A stretch of 64,000 nt of DNA, taken from contig JAKGHH010000001.1 in NCBI GenBank assembly GCA_022828595.1, forward strand, positions 72,288,401 through 72,352,400. The letters are read 5' to 3'. Below are positions 1-13,100 of the stretch, piece by piece (position 1 is the stretch's first letter; each line of letters starts with the position of its first letter). This DNA is from Nelumbo lutea. Its lineage: Eukaryota > Streptophyta > Magnoliopsida > Proteales > Nelumbonaceae. The position numbers and the translations under genes are program-made. The notes beneath the pieces are model-generated. The model did no database searches. It worked only from the letters and a program-made list of their open reading frames with translations, and was not told the origin of the DNA.

Positions 1-435
1 GTGAAACAGATAAATTTTGAACCTTTAAACTTGGATTGCAAGAAAAGTGATGTTATTAGAACCACAAATTTTGAAAATTCTAACACTATGACTATCTTAT
101 AGGATTCTTTAAACTAAGCAGAAAAGTAGTTAAAAAACTCAATTTACCCAAAACTATGAAATTGCCATTAGTGTGGGAATTTCTCTAGTTTCCTTCTTGG
201 AGTTACTTGTTGGTAGTGCTTCTTTGGGGAATGATTGAAGTCCCTGTCTTGGCTTATTTTCATTGTGATAGACATCTTATTGGCTTCATTGCTTTATTTA
301 TTGTTGCTACATTTTCCATATGGGGTTTCTGCAAAGGATAATACTTGTTAAGCCAAGATGATGCCACCATGTCATGGAGACAAGGAAAAACCTTGATCTA
401 ACATTTTCTATTACCTTTATTTGATTATTTACAAT
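1..435. other. Intron of gene 1, no recognised content
   Basis: AT-rich sequence upstream of the RTE remnant. I looked for an earlier exon of the cytidylyltransferase here and found none. No repeat end or open frame of note. Confidence 0.4.
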
Positions 436-950
436 GAGGAGATATTGAGGAGGTTACCCGTAGAATTAGAGTGGCATAGAAAAAATGGAGACAGTGTATC
501 CATAGTGTGTGTGCTGGGAGAACACCAATCAGTCAAAATGGAAAATTTTATAAGACAGCTATATAGGCAATAGTTTTGCATGGAGTGTTGGGTAGTCAAG
601 AAGCAATGTGTTAGTGTGGTGGAAATGCAAATATTAAGATGGATGAGTGGTGAAACCACAAGGATAGATAGAAATTAGCATATTTATGGGAACCAAGGAG
701 GCAAAGTAGGCTAAGATGGTTTGGGCATATGCATAGAAGACCACATACTAAGAACTAAGAAGTGATCTATTGTCATTTGAAAAGTATAGAAGAGCTAGGA
801 GTAGGCCAAAAAGAAAATAGGTTAAGGTAGTGCAAATGATTTCAGAGCTCATAATTTAACAATAGACATGACACAGTGGAATGGCGGAACAGGATTTTCG
901 TAGCTGACTCCATATGATTGGGGTAAGGCTTTGTTGAATTTATTTGATGA
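436..950 (+). mobile_element. RTE-clade LINE, degenerate ORF 3' end
   Basis: Conceptual translation in shifting frames gives the C-terminal signature of RTE-type non-LTR reverse transcriptases: a KWR...GKFYKTAI segment near 480-570, then EMQILRWMSG near 625-655, LRWFGHMHRRP near 712-745, and VEWRNRIFVADS near 878-914. The sequence then runs into GGGTAAGGCTTTGTTGAA, the usual type of RTE 3' terminus. Several frameshifts and stops make it a dead remnant. Only the last part of the ORF is present, as expected for 5' truncation. Confidence 0.75.
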
Positions 951-1192
951 CTTGAAGGAATATCAACTATAATTTTCTCCTTGCTTCATCTTTGGGATTT
1001 GGAATGGCATTATATATGTACCTGACTTCTTTATGGTTCCTCATTATCAATTGAATTTGTATTTCATTGTAGGTCTATTATTAGTTGTCCTCCACCATTT
1101 TAATTGATTATTACATTTACATAACAAATAAATTCCTCTATTACCTTTTATTTCAAAAATATCTTTTCTGATAAGGTATAGATATTATGCAG

Positions 1193-4100
1193 GTTTCTTC
1201 TTCCAGCATCCCTTATTGTTATCAATGATATTGCTGCTTACTTCTTTGGATTTTTCTTTGGGAAAACACCTTTAATCAAGTTATCACCAAAGAAAACTTG
1301 GGAGGGTTTCATTGGAGCATCTGTTACAACTATGATCTCTGCATTTGTGGTGGGTATCATCTTTCCTTGTTAGTAATCTTTTAGGTAGTCCTAATATGAA
1401 GTCTACCTTGTCAATTTCATATGTTATTGGATATGAAACTTGTTGTATGCATACATGTGAAAGTTACGTTTTCTTTTATTTGCAACATTGATGAGAAGAA
1501 ATTTATGCAAGGATATCCTAAGAAGGTCAGTGCTCAAATACAAACCTAGCTACCTAGGGTCTTGGGAGGGGTGGATTTGATAAAGGCCTAACCTCTGACT
1601 TGGTAATTAGTCAGCATTTTATTGATGTGAGATTAATAAAATATTTACAATACAAAGGGTACAAGCAGTACCCCAACCACCCACTACTACATACACCTTT
1701 GTCCCCTGCCTAACCCATCAGTTGATCTGTCTCTGCATTACATTATTCACCTGCTGCTTCTGTATTTCCCCAGAAAAGTTTAGCTCTACTAATCCCTTGT
1801 CTTGCTAGATTGTTGGCCATCCCATTTTCTGATCTATACACCCACTCGAGTGTTGTTTTTGGGCTCAGCTCCCTTGGTATATTTCTTGCTTCTCTTTTTA
1901 ACTGTTTGTCTCCATGGACCTAGACTTTCTGTTTCAACCAGCCTATAATTGTGTTTGAGTTGCCTTCAACCATAAAGACTTTATATTCCAATGAGCTCCC
2001 AACTTTAAACCTTGGCTTCCTGCCAAGCGCAGCCTTTGTTGAATTCTCTTGGCCTATTGGTCCTGAGAAAATAGATTTAACTTCTCTATCATCATTTCTA
2101 AATAATCCCCCAGACTAGAAACTCCGGAGTTACCCAAACTACACCCATCAAAGTTTAATTTTAAGAAGTTTCTTTGGTGGAATCCAACTTACTGGGTTTT
2201 GATTATAGCTGAAGATAAAGACCTAACCTCTGACATTTTAAGCACAAAGAATGGAAACATGGCTCAGCCACTTTGCGCTAAACATGCCAGAGGTTAGATC
2301 TGTCAAATCCCACTCAAGCGTCAACTCTATCTCCTTTAACTACTCTCATGGATATTTCTTTCACCCAGTTAGTAATGAAAAACTCAGTGTTGTTGGAGGC
2401 CTCCAATGGTCCACCCTAGTCAACTCCAAACCATGCAGTCCTTGCAGTGTTGCACTTCCAGAACAGTTGTTCAGGGGTCTTCTACTTACTACAATACCAC
2501 TTCTATATGGACATTCTCTTTCCTCACATCCTCGGAGATTTACTTCTTGTTCATACTCTGTGATTCATCAACTTCCACAGGAGTGGTTAGATCCTCAGAT
2601 AGAGCTGTGTTTTCCAGTGCTTTTTTTTTCCAGTTCATTTCTCCCATGTTATTAGTGTGCTTTGCTTCCCTTTATGCCCTGATAAGGAGATTAGCGCCAT
2701 GGTAGGAAGATTTTCTTTGATATGGAATAAAAAGAATTTATTAATGAATATTACTATGCATGAAGATACACAGAAGTCTCAAAATCAAATAAATCATATA
2801 GGGCACTGCCTCTTGGCCCTAAACAAAGGACCACTTATAAACAAAATGATGTAAGAGAAAGTCCCAGAACATTTATTAGTAGTGAACTGATTAAGTGGGA
2901 AATTGTGTGTAGAAGCAAAAAGGAAGGGGGTTTGGGGTTAGGGAGGGTGGTTCAAAAAAACAAAAAAAGGATCAAGCATTGTTGGGGGAATGGCTTTGGC
3001 GTTGGCCGTTGGAGAGAGAAAGGCTTTGGCATGAAGTGGTGGGGAGTATTCATGGCATCTCAGAGGGTGGATGGGACGCAGGTGCATTAAGGCGGGCTAA
3101 TCTGGCAGCATCGTGGAAGGCCAACCACAAAGTCATCCCTCAGTTTCTCAGGTTTGTCAGGTATGAAGCGTGTTCTGGTAATTCTGTCCGGTTTTGGGAA
3201 GATATCTAGGTGGGAAATACCCCTTTAAAGGACCTTGTTCCTTTGCTGTCCTCTATCTCATCTTTTAAAAAAGGGGCAATTTCAAAATTTGTTTCACCCT
3301 CAGGAACGCCCGTGGTGATCCAAATTGGGATTTTGGTTTTTGTAGGGGTTAAGGGATGCTGAAATTGATTCTTTATCTCATTTGCTTGGCCTCATTAATC
3401 AGATTTGTCTGGATCCTTCCAAGCCAGACAAAAGGGTGTGGGTAGGGGTGTAAATGGAGTGAGTTCGAATCGAATCAGGCTTGATTCGAATTTGAAACTG
3501 ATTAAATAAATAAATATTCAAATTCGATTCGATATCTGACGCTTTCTGAAAGCATTACACTGATTTTGAATGTGTCTAAATAATCGAATATTCGATTTTG
3601 ACTCGAATTTGAAAAAAAAAAAAAATTAATGTCAATCTCTCCAACAACTTCACCAGACGAAGAAGAAGAAACCTGGTTTTCTTTTCTCATTCTCTATTGA
3701 TCCAACCTTCAAGAAGTATTGCTATGTTGGCGTGTTCTGCAACAAGTATTAGAGTGATCGCTACTGGTGTGATCTGCAACGGAGAGATTGTCGGTCTCCA
3801 TATTCAGCTCTGCAACATGCCTAGAGAGAGAGTTTGAAAAATATAGAATAAAAAAGGTTTAAGCTTGTAAAGCTATAGCAAACAAAAAGAGCGAACAAGA
3901 AATGCAGACTTCAACTGAAGAACGGAAAATGAATGCTTGAACTGAAGAAGAAGAAAGTGAATAGTAAAAGTGATATGATTCAAATACAAAAAGTATGAGA
4001 TAATTAATGAGACAAGTGCCATTTGATAACAAAGTATTAAAATAATGTTAAAAAAGTGGGAGATAATTAATGGCACATGCCTCCAATTCGAGAAATCATC

Positions 4101-7100
4101 ATAGCCTCTGCAATAGCTTGTCTTCAATCAGCTCTTTTATTATTAAAATAATATTAAAAGTTTTTGAAAGCCATCATTCGTTGTTCTTTAATAAAAATAA
4201 TATATTAATATATTATTCAGTATGAATATATTACAGTCATGACTCATGACCCAGTATAATTTATATAGTTACAATATATATAATCGAATTGAATTGAGTG
4301 ATATTCAAATTTGATTTGATTATGTCGAATCTCAAATTCGAACTCGGATTTTTGAATACCATTTGCACCCCTTGTGTCTCATTCTTTAAGTCCTTGTCTT
4401 AGTTTTACACTCGATAGGTCTTTCCCTCAAAGGAAATTTGGTTCAGGCTGATTCCCCCAAAGGTTATGGCTTTCTGCTGAGAAGTGTACTATGGGAAAGT
4501 AAGCACTTTAGATAACCTACAAAAGAGAAGACCCTTCGTATTTCTCCCAACTGGCATACCCTCTGTTGAGCTCATGGGGAGGACTGTTACCATCTATTCA
4601 TTTCCTGTCCACTCTCTACAGAGTTGTGGGTTTGGCTACTCTCTTTGTTTGGGTGTAATTGGAGCTTGCCAGCAGAAGTACGGTTTATCTTTGACCAGTC
4701 TATCTTCAACCGGCATACAAAAAGAGGAAGATCAATGTGGAGATGTGCTAGAGCAGCCTTGATTTGAACGCTATGGGAAGAAAGGAATGATAGAATCTTT
4801 CAAGAGAAGGAAAGAAATAGACTTTGGACCTGTTCCATCAGTTCTCCTTTAATGACTTTTGGAGAAACTGGTTGGCAATAGTGAGGTGGTCTTCCATCAA
4901 GAATAGGGTAGTCCCAAGGTGATTTCCTCCGGTTGAAGGCTCACTGAAGTTGAACTTTGGTGGTAGCAGTTTGGGCAATCCGGGGCCATCTGGAATTGGG
5001 GGGGGGGGTCTGAGGAACGAGCTTGCAGAGGTTGTTCTATTGTACTCGGTTCCTTTGGGACTTGGTGACTCTGTTAGGGCAGAAATGCTAGCTGCTGTAC
5101 AAGGGTCAGCAAATGCTTTGGCTGGTGTGTTAGCCAAGCAAGGGGCAAATAGGGAAGAATTGCTTTAGGCTCAGATGTGAATCCAATACGCTTTTCCTAG
5201 TTTCTTTACTTTATTGTCAGGAGAGGCTGCAGCTTGCGCCTCTCCAAGGGATCTTGTATGAGATTGTAATCCTGAATCAGTTTCTGTTTTAATAAAATTC
5301 CACTATTATTCATAAAAAAACTGATTTCAGAAGGGGTCAGAGGGGGAGGGGAACAAGAATATTTCAAATTTGAAATAGAAGGGGGAGGAGGAGACATATT
5401 TAAGAATGAGAGAAAAAACAGTTTAGAAGGAGAGAGAGAAGTAAAAAGAACATACTCCTACCTGCAACTGAACCTCAAAACAAGCTTTTATTCTATTTGG
5501 TCTTTGCAAAGAAATAATAGTCTTGCATCATATAAAAAGAGCTAGGGTTTGCCTGCCCTTTGCAAGTTTCTAAAATACCAGAAATCTCATGTAGATTGAA
5601 AGTAATTCAAATGTCATAACATTAACACCTTGCCAACCCCAAATCTTTCAGTGAGCATAATGAAGGAACCCTTGTTATTCTGCTTGATTCCTGTTGTTAA
5701 GACCTTTCCTTCCTCATCTCTCCTTCCCAACCCTGTTCAGTTATAGCCAAAATTGTGCCATCCATAAAACCTTTGGATCAGTCAATAGTTTCTTGATCAG
5801 AATAGCCATCGACTTTTTATCTTCCCTGATCTTCAACACTGAACCTTCCTCCAGTTCTTTTTTTTTTTTGATAAATGAGTGGTAGTTTTATTAAGAAGGG
5901 AAAAAGTGTACAATCAGCTTAAGAGGAGGCACGAGATGTTACCTCCCCTTAGGACTGAGCAAATAAGCACACTCTAACCAGAATTACAATTGTAAGGTAG
6001 CCCAAAACAATTCACCCATTGATACCCCTTGTTTAGCCAAAGCAAGGTTTAAAATGTCGATGTTGATGGAAATGCCACTTACCAAAATATAGGACATATG
6101 TCGGAAATGTCGAGGGGAAATATTGTAAAAATTAGAGACATTGTGGAAATATTATGAAATATGTGGAAATATGCAATGATGTTTTGTAAAATGATAAAAG
6201 AAGCATTAATACATATTTCTAGACTATTATCTTATTCCCAACCATTATATAAAGCTAAGAAACTAAGATCAATAACAAATTAGTAAACGGCGATATACTG
6301 ATTTATTATGCATTTTGATGTTTTTACAAGGTTATCTGATATTTTCTTTTTGTATTTTTATTTCTGATTTATTATAAGTTCTAATATATTTAATTCACAC
6401 TAGTAAATAGAAATACATTTATTCTGGTTTTTTAAATATTAAAGTTATAATACATTATGCTTTATTATAAATTTAGTAAACTGATTCTCCTTTTTGTAGT
6501 ATTAAGATTATGATAAATTCTGATTTCTTATAAAACTTAATGAATTTATTATGATTTTTAATACTAAACTTATAATAAATTATGTTTTATTATAAAATTT
6601 AATAAATTTATTCTGATTTTTTATATTAAATGTAGAATATGATTTATTATAAAATTTAATAAACATTTCTGATTTTAATAAATTTTTTAAAAAATACTAA
6701 CTAGTTAATATTTTATTACTTGAAAAATATTGTATGTTTTATATTATAAAGTAACTAATTTATTCTTTTGTTTTTATATTTTGTTAATTCTTTTTTATAA
6801 ATATTTTATTTGAAATACTAAATAGAAATTATTAATGGAGTAATTTATATTAATATACTGTATTATAATAATATAATATACTAATATATTATATTATTAA
6901 TGTACATTAGTCGACATCCTGTCGACATTATCAACATCTTGTCGACATTATCGACATAATAGGAAAAACTATCTTTTTTTTTGGTTATTTGGACCAATTT
7001 GGTCAACATTTCCGAAATATTGGAAATGTCGACCGAAATAATGCAATTTTTATATTACCATCCATTTTCATGTCGGTGAGCCTCGACATCGACATATGTT

Positions 7101-10100
7101 GGGCGACATTTGCGACATTTCGCGACATTTGAAACCATGAGCCAAAGAATCAGCCATCACATTTGCCGCTGTATTAATAACCCACTGAAATCTAACTGAC
7201 ATATTCCTTGTAAGCCAATTAACTTTCTTAAGAAGATCCCTGTAACCCCAAAAGACTGTTTCTGGATTTGACAGTCAGCCCACTACCACCTTGGAGTCCC
7301 CCTCAACTATCAAGTTCCACTCCAAGTTGGTTAGCAACCTGTATTCCTTGTACTGCTGCCAGCATCTCAGCCCTTGTATAGTCGCAATTCCCACTGGTCT
7401 TCAAAATAAGGATAGGATGTTGCTATCCTTATCTCTCAAAATCCTTCTTATACCCAACGGCCCTGGACTACCTTGACTGCTCCCCTCAAACAGCAAATTT
7501 TTCTTCTCTGTCATAACTTCTTTCCTCCATTTTGTTTCCAGTGTGAAGCTCCTTTAATGTCTCCTTCCATCTCGTTTCTGCTGTATCCTGTTGCTACCTC
7601 ATCTTTCCACTCTTCCTTCTGGATCCAATCTCCTATCAGCTTCTACCTCATCAAGTTTTATTAACTTCTGCCATATAGACCACCACACTGCTCCAGGAAT
7701 CATTTACCAAATTGCCTTTCCTCTTTTGCTTAGACCTTGTAAATACAACCCTTTCAAGAAGTTATCCACTGATGCCTGACAACAACCCTTGAGGGACACC
7801 AAACTGTAAATTTTCACCCAGATGCTATAAGAGAATTTGCAGTGTAAAAACAGGTGATCAGCAGACTCATCTGTCATGTTACAGAGAACACATTGCAAAG
7901 AATCAATCTCACACCCTCTTCAAGAGATTATTAGGATCTTATCTGAATAGGCACACCAGAATGAAAAAAGCAATTTTAGAAGGAACATATTTGCACCAGA
8001 TTAGGCACATGGGAAACTCCTGATCTTCTTCCCTAGACAACTTATTATAGAAGGAGGTAACGGTAAATTGTTTATCCTTTCCACTCAGCCACACTCTTCT
8101 GTCATCTCTGCTAGGTTCAATGTGAATACAATAAAGCTTTTGCAATGAAAGAGCAAAAAGCTCAATTCCCTAGTCATTTATAGCTCCTCTGAAAAGGGGA
8201 TTCTAGACACACTTTCCACTAGAAAACTGCAAATAATCAGCTACCTTTGCTTCCTTGTCTTCTGCTACTGCAAATAACTCAGGAAAATTGTCTTTCAGAA
8301 ATCACAGGTATTTATCTTCCCAAAAAAATCTCCTAACAAAGGGCCTGGATTTTTGGTGGAATTGGCTTGCTCCAAATTTCTTTGACCAGGAGGTTTAAAC
8401 CCAAGGTGGTAGGCTGAATTAGGCTAATGAAAAAAGAAGCACAGGTGAAGATTCCATCAGTATAAATTTCCCAAACCTTTGTGTCCTCTGTTCTTTAGTC
8501 CAGGGAAACCGAATCCAGCTTGACCAATAGAAATATTAGAGATTTACCTTCCAACTCCCTGTGACCCCTTCTGAAGCCAAAGTCCCAGTTCAGCCTAGAA
8601 TTGTTGAATATCACAAATTCAGAATCGAGTTCAGATTTATAGTTTGACAAAGAAAAAATTAAAGGAGTATTGGGTCTTTAAAAGTTGTTCTCCCAGCCAA
8701 AGGTCTTCCCAAAACAAGACCTTGTTCCCATTTCCCACGTCAAATCGAATGTGATCGAGGAAGGAAGGATAAACCTCTTGAATTGCTTTCCAAGGAGATG
8801 TTGATGATGCATATCAATACCATCTCTGTAGGATCCAATCCATCAAAACTCCACAAAAAGCCTTGTCTGTTGTGTATACAATCTGCTACCTTTACCATAA
8901 TAGATTAATTAAGAAGGGCTGCACATAATGGCCCTCATCCTCAAAAGCAGTGTTTTAAAAGTGCAAGGCGCAAAAAAGCACAAGGGCCAATTTGCACCTA
9001 AGGCGCAAGGTGAGACACGTGCGTTTTTAAGAAAGGTGCAAAACTACAAAAAAAAGCTAAAAACTCAAAAAAGTCGGAAAATTAAAAAAATGCCAAAAAA
9101 TTTTAAAAATGCAAAAAATTCAAAAAGTATTAAACATAATGTTAATAAAAAATATAAACATAAATTTTAAAATAAATGCTTTAAAAAACCAATTACCTAA
9201 AATTAAAATACATAAAAATAACATGTAAAGCGTATTCTAATGAAAATTTAAAAATAAAAGCAAACATATAAAGCATTTTCAAGCATGTAAAATCTCTTTT
9301 TATCCTTAATTGCATTGCTTCAAGTAGCTAATGTGATGTAAAACATATTGCATTCTTGATTCTATGAGTCACCTTTGTACTACGCCCCTCGAGGCAAGCC
9401 CGAACAAGTCTATGTTAAGGTCTGAAATTCTTATTTCTCACATAAAAAATAACCGAAGCTCCGAGAACCCCCTATTTTCTAATGTTGTTCATTCATTAAT
9501 TGCAATAAAATATCTTCTTAAAAGGCAATTAAAGTTATAAAATCATTAATTTTTATGTGAAAAATAAGAATTTCAGACCCTAACATAGACTTGTTCAGGC
9601 TTGCCTTGAGGGGCGTGGTCGGGGGTCTGGGGGCGGAGCCCCCGACCCAGCCGTTAGACTCAAAAAAAAAAAAAGGCAAAAAGAGCAAAATTTAAAAAAG
9701 GCGCATGCTTGGGCTGAGGTGCAAGGCGCATCAGGCGCACGCCTAGGTGCACCAGGAGTGCGCCTTTTGAAAGGGGTGCGCCTAGGACCTGGGCAAGGCA
9801 TGCGCATCAGGCGCACCCCAAAATGCACCTTGCCTGTGCCTCAAGCGTGCCTTTTAAATCACTGCTCAAAAGTTGCATTTTTTTCTTCCTACAAGCTCCA
9901 AACACTGCAGCTTTAGAACAATTCCACATGATTTTCCCCTTCTGGTGTGTATTTTAGGGATTTTTTAATCAGCAGAAAGTAATTTGTTTTATTAGAATTA
10001 ATTAACAAAGTATGTATTTTAGGGAATTGCAACTTAAAAAATTGCCAATAATATTAGTGGATGGGGACCAAACAGTACCAACCAGAAAGAAAACGTGGTT

Positions 10101-13100
10101 CCATATTTTTAAAGTATGTATTTTTAAAGGTATGGAACCACTTTTTCCTTCTGGTTGGAGATTCATAAGAGCAAGAGGTGAAAAGATTATTGGCAACTCC
10201 CCCAGTCTGTAAGCAAAGATGGACATGAAGGGAAAGGCACCAGGTGTTCCTTCTATTTTGGAACGTATAACAAGTTATAACATTCTGTATCGTGGCCTCC
10301 CAATAAAAGGCCTTAACCTTAGACAGAAAGAAATTGAGATGATGTACAGAAAGAAATACAAAGACAGAAAAGCCATTCAGGGCTATAGAACATCCATATG
10401 AGCACCGGATTTGGCTAGACCATCTGCAACAGAATTTAAATTCCTCAGAATCCTTAACAGATTTACATTCATATCTCTAGCCTAAGCCAAGTAGTGATCA
10501 AGTCTCTTAGGTCTACTCTCCTTCTCACAAGCTATTTAATATTATTTGCAGAGTCTCCTGCAATGGATAGTCTGAATGCCCAAGTCTCTGGCAATACGGA
10601 TGCCAGTAAGAGCAGCCAGGACCTCTACCTTGGGTCAATCCAATTCCAGCTAATCCTGGATTTCCTGTCTTTGGTCACCCTTATTTTCATTATTTAAGCT
10701 TTTGAATTAAGTGTTCTAATATCTATAATAATTATTTTTAAGAAACTGGGTTTAGTAATATGTTCAGTACAATAGGGCTTCAATTAGTAGCATTAATCAT
10801 TGTACTCCTTGTAAGAAACACCTTCTTGTACCCCTTTGGGTCAGAAAATTAGATTTTGGGAAGATGTTTAGGTTAGGGAATCCCCTTTGTTTGAGGCCTT
10901 TCCTTCTCTTTTTGCCCTATCCAATCGCAAGGGAAAACCTGTCTGATTTTATTTGCTCGTATTCCTCCCAGTCAAAACGGAAATGGAACTTGGGTTTCTC
11001 TAGGAACCTTAGAGAGCCTGAAATTCCCATTGTAACTTCTTTGCTATGTCTGCTAAATTCAGTGGTCTTGGGGGAAGGTGGGTCAGGCTTTAGAGTGTGG
11101 GCCCTTAATCATGCAGGTTTGTTCTCCTGTATGTCATTTTTTTTGTTCCCTTGTAGCCACTTCCCCCTCTCCTTCTTTCCCTGTTAAGGAAATATGGTTT
11201 TGGCCCATCTCTCCAAAAGACAATGCTTTCTGTTGGGAAGTATTTCATGGTTCCATTAATACTTGTGATTTGCTTCAGAGGAAAAGACCAAATTGGTGCT
11301 TGTCTCCTAGCTAGTGTTTTTTATGTAAGTTGAACGGTGAAACTGCTTTACATCTCATAATCTCTTGTCCCTTTGTTGGCTTTATTTCGGAGTAGTTCTC
11401 CTCACTTTTTGGTTGCAGATGGTCTCATCTTGATAGCTTGGAAGGGTTGTTTAGTTCATCTACTTTCAGTTGTTTAGTTCTCCTCACTTTGTTGGCTTTA
11501 TTTTGGAGTGGTTCTCCTCACTTTAAGGGTGGCATTGGGCTAAAACTTTGAACTTTGAAGCTCTTTACAGACTTTAAGTTTGAAGGTTTCTTCAGTTCGT
11601 GGGGAACAATTGTTGATTCATCCTCTAGAAGACAAAAAGTTTATATGGATTGGTCTCCCTCAAGTGTTGGGTGGAAGAAATTGTATTTTGATGGTAGTTG
11701 TGTGGGCAATCTAGGCCCTTCGGGTATTGGAGAGGTAATTAGGGATGGGGGAGGAAACATAATGGTTTCGTATTCAGGCTCATTCAGCAAGGTGATGTGG
11801 TCAGATCAGAACTATTGGCAGCAGTCTATGGGGTAGAGAAAGCTAAAGAACTGGGGATTGAAAGGTTGGTCATTGAAGGTGACTCGCAAACAGTTGTGGG
11901 CTGGCTGAAAAGGGGGAAGGGGTAACTTGGCAATTAAGAAATGAGTTCAGGCGCTTCAAATGGATATCCAAAGATGATCCAAATAAATTGGGTTAGGAGA
12001 TTTGCAAAAAGTATGGCTGGTGGTTTAGCTAAGCAAGTAGACAAACTATGTTTTGGGCTTATTTGTAATACATGGGATGGTTTATCTCCCTTAGGCTTGT
12101 TGTAGGATTTTATTGTAACCAGTAATGATATACAAGATTTAGAAGCAGCCCTTGGGGAATGAGGCATATCTCCTCCCTAGTTTAATTTCTTTTTACAAGT
12201 GAGCCCAAAACAATTGATCCCTAACTGCCCCTTGCTTGGCTGATGCATCAGCTATAACATTAGCCAACCGTTGCACCCATTTGATTTTCACTTTACAGTG
12301 CCTAGTCAGGCATTTAATCTTCTTGAGTACATCCCTATAGGACCAAAAAGCTTTCTTGCCATTCAGGAGCCAGCCAATTACTACCTGTGAATCCCCTTTT
12401 ACGAGTAGCTTGCTCAAATTCATTTCAGTAGTATACTGTATTCCTTGTTAGGGAGCCACCAATTCTAATGGGCCTGAGAACAGAGCCATTACTTGATCCT
12501 TCTCATCTCTAAATACTCTTCCCACTCCTGATCGTCTGGATTTCCTAGGCTGCATCTGTCAAAGTTAAAAGACATATTATCATTTTCTTTTCTTTCCTTT
12601 TTTCTTTATAATCATTCCTCTCCTTCATTTCACCTTTTTGGCAATTAAAACACTGAAACACACACACTCACACTTGTATCTCTATTTCATTCAACATAAC
12701 AAGGGCTACACCCTTTTTTTTTGTTTTTTTTTTCCACTCTGATTTATGTATGCACATTCTTTTTGTATCTCGCTCTCTCATTAGTGTAGAGAAAAATGGG
12801 CTCCATACTCTTGTTTTTGTTTGTAAACTATATACTGTTGTTCTCTTTCTACTTTAAATTATTGATTCTTTCATGTTAGATCATTTTTAACAGTTGATTA
12901 CTTCAACTAGGGAAAATCTAATTCATCAAATAAAGTAAGGAAACGAGCTAATGTTAACCATTTTGTTTATAAATATCATTCCTTGGTGACTAGGCGCTCC
13001 TTTGTTGCCCATCTTTGAGCATAGTTCTTCCCTGACAAACGGTTGGTGGAAGGATATTGTGGAACTGTCTGAGGCAGTTCTTTGAACAGATTGGGCATAG

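Noticed and set aside
2251..2655. 134-codon plus-strand frame
   Set aside because: The better explanation is the minus strand, where a LINE zinc-binding segment is suggested; plus-strand protein resembles nothing known.
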